DNA of 64,000 nt. Source: Marasmius tenuissimus (Eukaryota > Basidiomycota > Agaricomycetes > Agaricales > Marasmiaceae). Of this stretch, positions 23,385 through 37,471 are shown piece by piece. The position numbers and the translations under genes were made by a program. Where the stretch lies: NCBI GenBank assembly GCA_029532415.1, contig JAQOTA010000050.1:4154001-4218000 (forward strand), written 5' to 3'. Position 1 is the stretch's first letter. Every line of letters starts with the position of its first letter. A model generated the notes under the pieces. It saw only the letters and a list, made by a program, of their open reading frames with translations, ran no database searches and had not been told where the DNA came from.

Positions 23385-24812
23385 ATGCACCACAACAACG
23401 GAATTCGACTTTTGACGGGTGAGGATCTCCTCGGGTAATTCTATACTGTCTCACGATGATTCACGATCTCCTTTGCAGGAAACAGTCACCCAGAGCTCGC
23501 TCAAGCTGTCGCTGAGCGGTGAGCCACCTCTCAGTCTGCTTCATAGCACCAGCTATGGGTAGCTCGATAGAATGGTGACTTATTTGCATACCATAGACTA
23601 GGAGTCCCTCTCGTCCCCTGCACTGTCAAGAAGTTTTCGAATGGCGAGACCGACGTCAAGATTTCCCAATCAGTTCGAGACGAAGACGTGTTCATCATCC
23701 AGTCCGGCTCTGGCGATGTCAACGACAATCTTATGGAGCTGCTCATCCTCATTGCAGCGTGCAAAGGAGCATCGGCTCGACGTATCACCGCCGTCATTCC
23801 CTGTTTCCCCTACGCTCGTATGGACAAGAAAGACAAATCCAGGGCGCCGATCACCGCCAAACTCGTCGCTAATATGTTGACTGTAGCTGGCTGCGACCAC
23901 GTACTCACCCTGGACCTCCATGCTAGCCAGATCCAGGGTTTTTTCGACATCCCGGTAGACAACTTATACTCGGAACCTCTGATGATCGCATACATCAAAC
24001 AGAGAATACCTGGATGGAAGGAGAGTATTATTGTTAGCCCTGATGCTGGAGGAGCGAAAAGGTACATCGTCTTGTTGTCTTCACGTTGGCGTCGACTCGG
24101 CATTCAACATATCTTAGGACAACTGCACTCGCGGATAGGTTGGGAGTACCTTTCGCATTGATCCACAGGAAACGGGATGGAAAATCGGATGCTGCGCCGG
24201 AGCGCATGGAAGTACTCGTTGGAAACGTTCAGGACAAGGTTCTTTCCAGGCCCTCATGCCATTTCGCTTTGAATTAAACGTTGTTCTTTGCCGCCAGGTT
24301 GCCATACTTCTGGACGATATGATAGACACGGGAAAGACGTTGGCTCTCGCTGCAAAAGCCTTACAAGAAAGGGAAGCACGCTCGATACATGCTATCATCT
24401 CTCATGGTACGAATGATCCATACCACCCGAGACCAAAGTCCTTACGATCCATAGGCCTACTTGCGGAAGCCAACCTTGGTATGATCGACGAACTTCCTAT
24501 TGAAAGACTCGTTGTACGCGCTACCCATATACCAAACCCGTTCATCATAACTCAACCTCCCTTCAGGTCACAAACACCATTCCCCAGAGTAGAAGTTCGA
24601 GCTTGTGCAAGAAACTCGACATAATCGACGTCAGCCCCTTAGTGGCGGAGAGTATACGTCGGACACACAACGGAGAGAGTTTCAATATGCATTTTAGGGA
24701 GTGGGAGGAAAACGACAAAGCGTCGCGTCGGCCCAACCTCCAGCGCCAGGATTCGACCCTCTGGAGCCCAGTCCTCGAAACGAACGGAATTAACGGAACA
24801 TTCTCAGTCTGA
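23385..24812 (+). CDS. PRS: Ribose-phosphate pyrophosphokinase (PRPP synthetase)
   Basis: Makes 5-phosphoribosyl-1-pyrophosphate from ribose 5-phosphate and ATP for nucleotide, His and Trp synthesis; cytosolic. Visible motifs: [16 protein letters not shown] at the N-terminus, [10 protein letters not shown], the ATP-loop [15 protein letters not shown], the Mg/ATP site [14 protein letters not shown], the ribose-phosphate loop [10 protein letters not shown], and the PRPP-binding motif [15 protein letters not shown]. Several introns, the last two flanking [20 protein letters not shown]. The conserved terminal [18 protein letters not shown] is followed by about 40 extra residues (to [15 protein letters not shown]). 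It resembles the short, catalytic Prs2/3/4-type subunits and lacks the large inserts of Prs1/Prs5. Confidence 0.95.
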
Positions 24813-24902
24813 TAGGAAGTGGAAATCTGATTCATGAATGGTTCTATCTACGTGTATATTGTTATCCTTCGTTGCAAAAACCAAGTTAAATGGACACTCA
24901 CT

Positions 24903-25203
24903 TTATGACGCTGAAGATTTGTCTATCGTCTGAACCTTTTCATAAATTTCCCGCTTCCTCTTAGATTCATCAAAGTCGGCCTGACGTTGTTGCATCTTTT
25001 CGCGTCGTCGTTCGTCATCTTTAAGAACGCCTTGATACATCGACTACAAAACATGAGAAGTGAGAACAATGTTAGAGGTTGCGAAGAGGTGACCCTACCT
25101 CTCTTTCCTGCTCTTGTTGGTAATGGACACCCCATATAGTGAGAGTGCAGAATAGAACCGCAGCTGCTAGCGTACCCCTTGCTCTTGGAAGTGGATTCCG
25201 CAT
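24903..25203 (-). CDS. PET117: Cytochrome c oxidase assembly factor Pet117
   Basis: Small mitochondrial inner-membrane protein needed for heme-a synthase function and so for complex IV assembly. Two exons joined ...EQERE|SMYQGV... across an intron starting GTAGGG, giving 81 residues, the family's size. Residues 10-26 (TLAAAVLFCTLTIWGV) form the single membrane helix directly after a basic start MRNPLPRARG. The family signature follows: VHYQQEQERE, then GVLKDDERRREK and a long charged helix to KVQTIDKSS. Too short and split to be seen in a single frame. Its start lies about 170 nt from that of eIF3m, on the opposite strand, so the two probably share a divergent promoter. Confidence 0.9.
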
Positions 25204-25372
25204 CTTCTAATTAGATTACCATGCAATAATTTGAAGGGGTTCGGGTGGAGGAGGACGAAGCTGCGTGTAAGGAAGAACCAGGCCCCAGGTCCGGATAGCC
25301 CGAGGGAGTTTGTCCTTGTTAGCTCGCAGCTTTGATCGAGGAACTTAACTTTTTCTTCCTCCACTTACAGCC

Positions 25373-26947
25373 ATGGCAGTAGCAGACTCAGTGTCAGTTT
25401 TTGCAGAGGGGACGTTCGAAGAACAGGTGCAATATTACTATCCTAATTCAAGGGCCTTCGAAGTACTCAAAATCATTGTAGATTCAGGAGTTGGTCAACT
25501 ATATTGTTAGAAATCGACCAGAGGAAGAGCGTGCAACTTTTATTCGTCCGTTTCAGGACGCACTCAAAACTGAGGGAGGACAAAAGAGAATAGATGAGGA
25601 CGAAGACAGAAGACGCAAGACTATCTCAATGGTGATATCTGAGGTGAAAGGCGTTGGCGATGGCAATGAAAAAGGTATGTGGTTCTGTTCGCGCTTCAGG
25701 AATCTAATCTAACAGTTTTTTTGTAGAGATCGAAGGATTTTTCAACCTCATTTACTCCCACTTTTTGACCCTCTATTCCACTGACTCGCCCGAGGCCAAG
25801 AAGCACTTGGAAACGATGTCGAAAGCTGTCCAATCCGCACCGTCAGAACAAAATTTCATCAAGTATCGCGTGTACGAATCCTCTCTTCCAAAAATTTCAA
25901 CTTCCTAACTTTGACGCGCAATACGCAGGCTATCGAACCTTTTCAATGCCTTACCTCGAAACTCGCCACTGCGATTGTCCATATATCGAACTCTATTGGA
26001 TATCGCAACCTCGAACGATCAAATCGACGCACTACAACTCTCACGGGCAGACGTGAATACCTGGCTCGCAGAATGGGACGTCTCACAGGAGGAGAAGAGC
26101 GCGTTCACAAAGAGTATTGCCGACGCATACGCAAAATCCGACCAGCTGTATGTATGTTCTTACTTTGCTGGGTATGCAACTTTAATTTACAAAGTCTTTC
26201 GCAGTGCATCATCATACGGTTACTCCCTTTCATACCTCCAATCTCTTCCCTCCTCGTCCCCGGAATCCCAAACGGCAGCTATCGATGTCATTGCCACGGC
26301 ACTGCGCCTTCCGAACGTTTTTGACTTTGATGCACTCTTCAAGATCGATGCAGTCGTCGCCAGCAAAGATCACGAGCTCTTTTCACTGCTTCAGGTTTTC
26401 CTGAGCGGGGGATTGGCTGACTTCAAGTCATGGGAGAGCTCTCATTCTGGGGTCTTAGCCAAATACAGTATGTCTCTCTGCACGCGATTGGAACGTCGCG
26501 CTCCTGACATTCTCGCGCCAGACCTCGAACAATCTCAACTCGAGCACAAAATCAAGCTACTCACTCTTGCATCGCTAGGATTCAAGAACGTTGGCCAAAA
26601 CCTTTCCTACGCTGCCATAGCGGAGGCTCTCCAAGTCGATATCTCGGAAGTCGAGAAATGGGTGATCGACGGTACGATAACTCTTCCTCTCAAGATACTT
26701 TCCCAACTAACGCACACGTGTAGTCATCCGGGCTGGTCTGCTTTGGGGAAAGCTCTCTCAGACAAAGCAGACGTTGCACATCACTCGATCCACCGCTCGC
26801 ACTTTCGAGCGGGAACAGTGGGAGGCGTTGGAAAAGCGCCTTCTCGCTTGGAAGTCCGGATTGAGCGGCGTTCTGGAAGTTGTTGCTAATGCAAGACGTC
26901 AGGGCGGTGCTCATCCGCCATCGCAAGCTGCTCCTGTTTCCACATAG
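25373..26947 (+). CDS. eIF3m: Translation initiation factor eIF3 subunit m (PCI domain)
   Basis: Subunit of the eIF3 complex that loads mRNA on the 40S ribosome. Start MAVADSVSVFAEGTFEEQ; the N-terminal helical part includes LVNYIVRNRPEEER and FFNLIYSHFLTLYSTDSP. The PCI domain contains FDFDALFKIDAVVAS, LLQVFLSGGLADFKSWE, KIKLLTLASLGFKNVGQNLSYAAIAEALQ (quoted across a helix-turn) and VEKWVIDVIRAGLL. The intron after LAKY joins NLEQSQLEHKI in frame. The tail ends QGGAHPPSQAAPVST. About six introns. Length is about 430 residues, as in other fungi. Confidence 0.93.
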
Positions 26948-27159
26948 TTGAAGATTACATGTACTATCATCTAGGATACCGAAGCAAACTATCCACACTG
27001 TTGCTTGTGATGAGTTGGGATAGATGAGAAATATGACGCGGGCATACAGTAGAGACTGGGTAATCGACATTATGAGTGGAGCGCGCTAGGGGAAGAGAGT
27101 CCAATGTACTTCACCTAATGATACAAGACAAAAGCATAAACACCAGAGAAGAAGAATTC

Positions 27160-28715
27160 CTATGAAACTGCAACTGTCGGTGTTCCCCACACATTGTGCA
27201 AGCTAGTATTCGTCTCCCCAATCCTACGCCCTGTCCATTCCTCTTCCCCAACTCGTCCCGCCCAATCCTCGGAGTCTTCCCAAGAGTCTTCCCACTCATT
27301 GGCTTGTTGTGGCGGAGCAACGGCTGGGCGTGCAGGTTCGGGAGCTTTGTTGGGCGTCGGCTGGCGTAAGCTATTGCCAGTGACCTGCGGGGAGTTGATT
27401 GCGGGCTGGTATTTTGGTTGAATATTCAGGGGACTAGGAGGTCCTCGCTTCTTTTTATTCAACTTGTTCGCCTCTCGCAATTTCGGCGTGGACGCGCCTG
27501 AAGAGGGCGTAGATGAATCAGAGTTGAAGCTGTTGTTCCTACTCGGAGGATATGGATGTAGTTCCAGCGAGTCCATTGGAGTGTTGGAGCCCGAGACTTT
27601 TGCCCATCCACATTCGAGCCATCACCTTTCTGCGAGTGAGAGGAATGCAAACGAGTGTTTGTACGGGGAGGCAGGGGGTTTTCGATGTCATGAGGTCTAT
27701 GAGGCACGGTATCGTCGTCATCTTCATCATCTGACGGTACGCCAAAGAGTGGCTCCCGGTCGGCCTGGTCGCGACCATTTGGGGATTCGGCATCGAGAGC
27801 AACAGGCGCGTCTGAAGCTTTGACGATGGAGTCAATTATCCAGAATTGCAGGACGTTCATGATTATAGGAAAGATGCCCATGGTGCTAGTAAAATTGGCA
27901 TCGGAGTGAATTTGAGACGGTACGGAGAAAAAACACCTCAACTCACAAGATCACCTGTAGGGAGTCCCCCTCTTCCGTCCATGTCCAGCTAAGCAGCCAC
28001 TCGCCAACCTTGTACAGCCCAGGGAATAAAGCAAGAAGGCCAATGACCAAGAACTTCATGGTTGTCAGCGAGATGACATAGACAGCTGCTTGTCGTGCCC
28101 AAAACTTGAAGGATGGCGGTTTGCCGTACCTCCCTGATTCATAACCTTCCCAATGTAGCTTGTCGGTGATGACAAAGGTCAATGTATGGTGTATTCCATA
28201 AAGGATCAAGACGCCTGGATAATGGACCAATAAATAAGACTTCGACATAGAATACAGGGCGAGATTCACCAAGTGTGGTGTCAAGGAGGATGTTGAGAAA
28301 GTACGAAACGCATGCGTTCGATGAATCGTAATGCGAAATGAGGCCAGATATGAGCACGTTTAAGCCATGCACAAACATTTGCCCGACGACTTGTTTCGAG
28401 ACATCGAAAAGCCTAATAAATTCGCGTCAACGAATGATCCATGACGACAGCTAGGTACGACGCGCACCATATTTTCCAAGGCCGTTTGTGTTCCTCTCTG
28501 TGTCGTTTATATATGAGAGAGAGAATGACGAACACCCCCAAGAGTCCCTGAACTACCTGCATAAAAGTTTGATTCTAAACATGGCCGCCAGTGATGCATA
28601 GAGTAGCACATACCAAGGCAGTTGGTCCGAGAAGCTGGCATGAGTGGTCGTCTACGCCAGGATACTTGGGTGGTGCAGGATCTTCGTCCTGGAGAATATT
28701 TAAGCCTCCAGTCAT
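27160..28715 (-). CDS. STIMATE-family multi-pass membrane protein
   Basis: Homologue of the STIMATE/TMEM110 family (fungal vacuolar or ER membrane proteins; the human member regulates STIM at ER-plasma membrane contacts). The start MTGGLNILQDEDPAPPKYPG precedes helix 1 (CQLLGPTALV...), a second helix (GLLGVFVILSLIYKR), then KQVVGQMFVHGLNVLISGL, NACVSYFLNILLDTTLGVLI and ILYGIHHTLTFVITDKL. The conserved GRYGKPPSFKFWARQAAVYV motif is followed by further helices (FLVIGLLALFP; FPIIMNVLQFWIIDSIVKAS). The C-terminal ~150 residues are a disordered acidic/Ser/Pro tail ending GTPTVAVS with Trp-rich acidic repeats (EWEDSWEDSEDW). Five to seven introns. Whether it acts in calcium handling in fungi is not known. 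Confidence 0.85.
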
Positions 28716-28900
28716 GATAGTGAGGTGGAGAAAAAGCTTCACGAGTCGCTGGAGGAGCTCTGGTCCGCAGAGCAGTTCCAAAACGGAAGGTTTTTCTCAC
28801 GAACTTCCCGTGAGGCACTGCCCGATCGACAACGCATTGCGCAGAACACGAAGTAGCTGGAATACTTCAATCTCTTGCTCAATCAACGACCACGACCATC

Positions 28901-31861
<2,961 letters not shown>

Positions 31862-32068
31862 TTAGAACATTGTATTTCGAATTAGTCGCCAATAAACTAC
31901 CGGCAGTGGAAATTATCATAGAAGCCAAGTCAGTAACTGAGTAACTCATGTGCCGCTGGAGGCCGCTGGCAGGCAACGGTCACTAGACCTGTTCAACTCT
32001 CCACTTATATCATCTCGCGCTTTAGACCAATACCACCACCTCAACTAACACCCAGGATACCACTCCCC

Positions 32069-33063
32069 ATGTCAGCAACCGATGCTATGAGCTCTTCCCC
32101 TCCTCCTCATCCTCCTCCACTGCCGCGTTCGGCTTCACAACCGAAGCCCAAAGGCATTCTGAAGAACACACCTGCCGCACCGATTTCAGCAGGGCAAGGC
32201 CAACAGTTTGTGCATTCACCGATCGATTTAATAAAATGTCTGATGAACGTCGATTGGTCTACAGTAGCTTACAATGGGATGAGGCAAACATTGCGCTCAC
32301 CGAGATCCAGAAGGACAGTCTAATGAAGATCACTGAGCCCAAGACGCCCTATGTTCGATATAACCCCGAGACAGATGAGGTCGAAGGCGGTAAGTCGTAG
32401 TCATCACCTCTGGAAACGAGTAATTGAATGTCGCTGTTACATAGATATCCCTGCACTTGACTTGAACGGTCGATTCATTTCTCCCCCATCGCCAACTTCA
32501 CCAACAAACGCTAATTCTTCGAGTCCCTCTTCGCGGCGAACGTCTGTCTCAAGCGCCGGGAGGCCTGCAAACTCAGTATCTGGTCGTTCGAGTAGCAGCG
32601 GTCAATCTAGCAGGAGCACTAGCTTCAACCTGCCAGATGAGGCAAGGAAGCCTATTCGAGATGAGGGTGGCGAACAAGGAGATGAAATTGAAGTTGACGA
32701 GGAGATGGACGAAGAAAGTAAGCCCCGTGGAACATATCCTTCCCCTACCTCACGATTGACTATTCTCTGCAGCTGCAGCGAAGCATGCCGCGTTCGTTCG
32801 TGCCCGAGGCAGGCATTATTCCAATGAAGCAGAAGCCATGAAGGTAGGCGATCGTCCCCGAGATCCGATGAAGTCATTCTTATGTTTCTCTCTAGCGTGC
32901 TGCCAAGCTGATGGAAGATGAAGACGAGCAAGACGTTGAGGGTCTCCCGGAACTGCCAAACCGTAACCGCGGGAAAGCTGATGCCATGGACCAGGACGAT
33001 GACGATGACGACTCGTTAGAAAAAGCAACGGGGAAAGTTAGCATCAACGGTACCAACCACTAA
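32069..33063 (+). CDS. GLC8: Protein phosphatase inhibitor 2 (IPP-2 / Glc8)
   Basis: Disordered regulator that binds and modulates the PP1 catalytic subunit. The three PP1-contact elements are present in order: KGILKN near residue 30; the LQWDEANI...[12 protein letters not shown] block (QKWDE-to-EPSTPY equivalent, with the regulatory Thr in PKTPY); and [19 protein letters not shown] (the HYNE helix). The first intron, 32206-32264 (59 nt, GTTTGT...CTACAG), joins GQGQH|SLQWDE in frame; reading through it breaks the frame. The middle is Ser-rich, followed by an acidic EEMDEE stretch, and the C-terminus is Asp-rich (QDDDDDD). Three further short introns. About 240 residues. Confidence 0.9.
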
Positions 33064-33253
33064 ACGTGTCTGATGTACAGTGCGGTGGACGTTCTTCATA
33101 CCTTTTCTATTTCCAGTGGCAGATCTAAATGTACTATGTATACGCCTCTACTGATATCGAAGGACGCTTGGTGTTCGACCTTGTTGTACAAATTTCAATG
33201 TATTATCTCGTAGTCGAATTCAGTCAAGAAAGGAATCTAATACAATTACACGT

Positions 33254-34760
33254 TTAGAAGGCCGTAGATCGAATAGCGTCGAGCAAAATATCGTCGGAAT
33301 CTCCTCCTGCCTCCCACATGGCAAATCCTGCGAGACCATTGGCGCGTATGAACTCGCCTTTTGCAGCGAAAGAACGTGCGTTATCAAAAGACACCATGAT
33401 ATGAGAATTCTGGTTATAAACATAGGGCTATTTACGTGACCTGCTATCAGAAGATTGGCATTGAATACAAGATAGCGAGACTCACTGTTTGACTGCATTC
33501 ATCGAATTTGCTAGCGATACCTTCATTAGGGTTGCCTGCTGCGTCCAAAAATCCTTCCTCGATTAGACCCCAGAAGTTGAAGTTGCCTTCAATCTGTGTG
33601 AGTTTGAATCTGGGAAGATAAAATTAATTACCCTCACCTCCTGCGTGTTGTTGAACGCCACAGACGTCAGGACCAGCACCATCGTCCCAGCGGTCTCCTT
33701 GCGGAGGTTTAGAAGCATCGAAGCTCGGGTACGCAGCTAAGGTCTTTCCGTCCGCCTCGAAAGCTGCTTCAGGAGTCACCGTGAAGGAATGCCCGTAGCC
33801 AGCAACGCCGAGGACGATTTGGTCAATAGGAAATCCGGCATTCGTCCATGCCTTCACCGCCGAGACTGCAGAGCCTACTTGCTTGTCTGACGATGCGCAA
33901 GTATCGTCAAGAGGTGCGTTCGGTCCTACACTGGGACTCCAAGATCCCCATATATCATAGTTCATGATAGCGATGAAGTCGAGGACCTCGCTGAATCCGG
34001 ATAAAGGCTGTTTGCTGATTTGATAAGGGCGCGTTGATGTTGCCGCCGATAAGATCAGTTTAGATCCTACGGGGTCCTGTCGTAGTTCTTGGAGGAAGAG
34101 AAGGAAGTTGTTGGTATCCTCTTGCTCGTTGATAGTGTTGCAGCCGATGCCTTGGACTCCGGGATATTCCCAACTGGTAAGCGGCCCATGAGACACAGTT
34201 AAATCACGGAGGACACTATGGGCTTACTCAAAGTCTATACCGTCCAGCTTGAATTTCGTCGCGAGGTCCGTCACTGTCTTCACAAATGTCGTCCGGTTTT
34301 GTGCAGAGTCAACAGCAGTTGAGAAGAAGCGTGAGCCCGTCCAGCCCCCGATGGAAACTGCAGCCTTAACGTTCTGGTGTGGATAGTTCGGTATCAATAC
34401 GCAACGTAGAGTTGGAGCCGGAAGCCAGTACTCACATGCTGGTGGGCCATGGTGACAAAATTAGTGAGAAGGTCGGTCTCTGGTGTGTCGCCGTTGACGG
34501 TGAGACTGAGAGCACCAGTGTCCGGCGTAGTCTCTCTGTCAAGACAACGACTTCAGTAAAACGAGCTTTAGTTACCAAGCGGATCGGACTCACGCAAAGG
34601 CATAGGTCAGTTGTGTGTACTTGGACCAGGGAACGCTTTCGAGAGGGAATCCACTCGTCGCATGCCAGCTAGCATACCAAGCGGTGGATATGCTCGCCCC
34701 GTATGTGCGCCCAGCGAGTGCAAAGAGTAGAGAGAGACCGATGGAAGAGGGAAGGACCAT
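33254..34760 (-). CDS. Secreted GH18 chitinase
   Basis: Endo-type chitinase of glycoside hydrolase family 18, acting on cell-wall chitin during growth or autolysis, or on prey or competitor walls. Signal peptide MVLPSSIGLSLLFALAGRTYG. Barrel motifs: WYASWHATSGFP, VSIGGWTGSRFFS and the catalytic DGIDFEWEYPG, in which the last E is the acid/base and the D-I-D-F-E pattern (DxxDxxxE type) is intact. Downstream IAIMNYDIWG, QIVLGVAGYGHSF and near the end AGFAMWEAGGDSDD complete the fold. About 430 residues, with no chitin-binding module and no GPI tail. Five or so introns. A TATATC element lies 35-40 nt upstream. Confidence 0.93.
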
Positions 34761-35440
34761 GGTAGTACTGAGAAGAGCTTCCCAGGTCCCAGCCTCTAGA
34801 TATAGCTGTTTCCAATCTTACGACTACGCTCCACATCCAGATGCCTCCGAGCCTAATAATGTTGAGCTCTATACAGAGCTATACTGAGCGCGATGGTGAT
34901 ACAGTCATATGGTCGTAAAGGAAGCGTGGGGGATTCGCAGCTGCTTGAGGCACTCTTGGGCCGTTCGCCAGATATGGAAGCGAGATGGTATGTGAGTCGA
35001 ATGGGAGTATCTGATGGCAGCATGGTCGCTGGAATTGACAATACATGCTGCAAAGATGGAAGGGGAGATGCAGAGTTCAGCACGTATGGTAGCGCGGCTA
35101 GTACCTCGTGGGATACTTGCATTGGCGACGAAGCCTCAGGCCTCAGTGATGGTCGCTACTGGACCTATGCATGGTCGACCATCTTCGGCAAGCTTTGTGT
35201 CTAGTTGGGAGCGATGCTGGAACGTCCGGTCTTCAAACCTTCATAAGTACCCATATGCCCATGATCATAATCCATCGACGTGAACGCCGGCCTTCTCCGG
35301 CCCGAAACGTTGCAGGCTGCGCGTCGCCGAATCCCGACCGCCTCTGACTCGCTCTGGAGGGTGGACCGGCGTATATCAGGTCTCGGTTCAAGAACATCTG
35401 ACTCACTCTCAGCTTGCCACATCGACATCTGTTATATCCC
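34761..35440. other. Divergent intergenic region
   Basis: About 680 nt between chitinase and dehydratase. The open frames present on both strands have no recognisable protein features. It holds both promoters. Confidence 0.5.
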
Positions 35441-36784
35441 ATGGACTCCCCACCTCTTTGGAACAACACACCGTTGATTTATTCTACACATCTATCGAAT
35501 AAATCGAGATGTTCAGTGTATCTGAAACTTGAAGTTGGTCAGCTCCAGAAATTTGGCCGATGACTGACTTACCGATGTCCATCAGAACCTCCAACCATCG
35601 CAATCGTTCAAAAGTCGCGGGATAGGCTATTTCGTACAAAAAGCGAAGAATGAACGCGGTCCTGATGTCCACTTGATCATAGCCTCGGGAGGAAATGCTG
35701 GCTATGCGGCAGCATGCGCTGCAAAGAGTTTGAGCGTGAAATGCACAGTCTATCTCCCGGAGGGCGTGGCAAACAGAACATTGGAACTATTGAAAGCCCA
35801 GGACGCCGAAGTGGTAGTTGCCGGGAAATTCTATATCGAGGCAGTCAATGCAGCTAAGGAGGCAGTTGACCGCGAGAATAATGCGTGGGTTTCTGCACTA
35901 TTGCTTGGCCGAGAATCGGTGTGATTGATGTCGGAAACAGTGTGTTGGTTCCAGCCTACGAAGATCCTATCATATGGGAAGGCCATTCTACCATGATCAA
36001 CGAGATATCGAACCAGCTCGGGAAGAAGCCAGACGCCATCTTCTGTAGTGTGGGAGGGGGAGGTATGTTGGGCGGTATCATCGTTGGCTGCAAGAAAGCG
36101 GGATGGGATGATGGTGAGCCGTGTATAACGCTTGTACCATGATTCAAGACTCACACACTCCTAGTACCCGTCATCGCGCTGGAAACTCTGGGTTGCAACT
36201 GTTTCCACCATTCAATCTTGATGAATAGTCCCTCATCCAGCCAGTTCGCATCTGAGTTGCCACCGAATGTGACGAAAGTGGTTGACGAAACACACCCTCT
36301 CGAATTGGCGCACTTTCACAAGTTTTCTTCGCGTGCTTGGGGTTCATTAGGTGCATCGCGACCTGCAGCGGGGGTTGTCCAAATGGCTCTTGAGAGACAG
36401 GGTGGTATCAAATGCGTCAGCGTCCAGGACGAGTTGAGTATGCAAGCAGGGGTATCCTTCGCAGGTCAGTTGTGATACAATTCATCCTCCGGCAAGCAGA
36501 ACTGACTTTGGAATGAAATAGAGGATCATAAAATGTTGGTAGAGCTTGCTTGTTCAACAACCCTAGTCCCTGGTTATAGGCCCCAATTGATGGACAAACT
36601 CTTACCACAAAAGGCTGATAGAACAGTCGTCTTCATCGTTTGCGGTGGGTTCAAGATAACATTGTCGGAGTTGGAGGAGAACAGAGCTCTTCTGAAGGCA
36701 CAAATGGAGCAGAACCCTGGTGGTAGGTGGACGACAGTATGCGGAGATGGAGATTGTTTGGAACTAGATTACAAGGGTTTATAG
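35441..36784 (+). CDS. L-serine/L-threonine dehydratase (PLP fold type II)
   Basis: Deaminates serine (to pyruvate) and/or threonine (to 2-oxobutyrate); cytosolic or mitochondrial. Start MDSPPLWNNTPLIYSTHLS at 35441; exon 1 (35441-35533) ends LKLE, and exon 2 at 35586 opens with NLQPSQSFKSRGIG, whose Lys is the PLP-binding residue. Other motifs: IIASGGNAGYA (phosphate/PLP contact), CSVGGGGMLGG (Gly loop) and near the end VVFIVCGGFKITL. The intron after ENN rejoins AVLVPAYEDP. About 360 residues without a C-terminal ACT-like domain, so it is the catabolic Cha1/SDH type rather than the biosynthetic Ilv1. The serine/threonine preference is not resolvable. Confidence 0.92.
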
Positions 36785-36896
36785 AATATATCATGAGTAG
36801 TGAATGAGCGAGGTACACATGTCCTAAGACCTTCGTGTATATTCAACATCGGGACTTGTATTGGGCAAAGAAACTCACCAATGTCCAAGGAGATTC

Positions 36897-37275
36897 CTAC
36901 TTTTGTCCAGCTTCCTTCTCCTCTGCTGCTACCCTTCTTGCTAGCCTCTCCGCCTTTATTCGCGCTAGTTCTTCTCGGAGAGATTTCTGATCTGAGGGCA
37001 GTTCCTAGAGCGTGAAGGGTATTAGTACCGCGGATACACGTCCAGAGTGGCAGAGTGGTACAAACATGAATGATTCTCTCTTCCGGTGGGAACAACTTGT
37101 CCCTGTACTAAAACCTCGACATGATTAATGAGAGAGAACCTCAATATGTGATTCGAGTACTCGCCGGAATGACCGTTGTCTTGTACCACTCTGGGTCTCC
37201 AAACTTGACGAGAGCAAAGATGGGAACAAAGAGATAAAGAGAGAATTTGAATATTTCGAGATTTGGGCCTCCCAT
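36897..37275 (-). CDS. PET100: Cytochrome c oxidase assembly factor Pet100
   Basis: Small inner-membrane chaperone for complex IV assembly. Three exons: MGGPNLEIFKFSLYLFVPIF...EWYKTTVIP, then YRDKLFPPEERIIH, then ELPSDQKSLREELARIKAERL...EAGQK. The total of about 86 residues is normal. One membrane helix at residues 10-26 follows the family's N-terminal GGPNLEIFKF, and the PPE motif (FPPEER) and charged C-terminal helix match. Intron 1 best uses a GC donor (GCGAGT) to give VIPYRDK; the alternative with a GT donor 4 nt downstream and acceptor 5 nt later gives VIPARDK. The tyrosine version fits the family better. Confidence 0.88.
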
Positions 37276-37471
37276 ATTGATCTTTCGGTTCGCTTGAGGG
37301 AGTTGGAGGTCAAGGTCAGGGTGGTCCGCTTGGACCCGTGTCACTGCTAAAGTGCTAACTTCTCACAACGAACTGGGCGCTTATTGAGCGCTTGGAGGGT
37401 CTGGATGCATAGACTTGCCGACGGGTTCCCGGAGTTGCCTACCGACCTCGACCTCGACCTCCTCCTCGACC

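Noticed and set aside
34893..35204. 103-codon ORF between chitinase and dehydratase
   Set aside because: Low-complexity, no domain, sits in a divergent promoter region.
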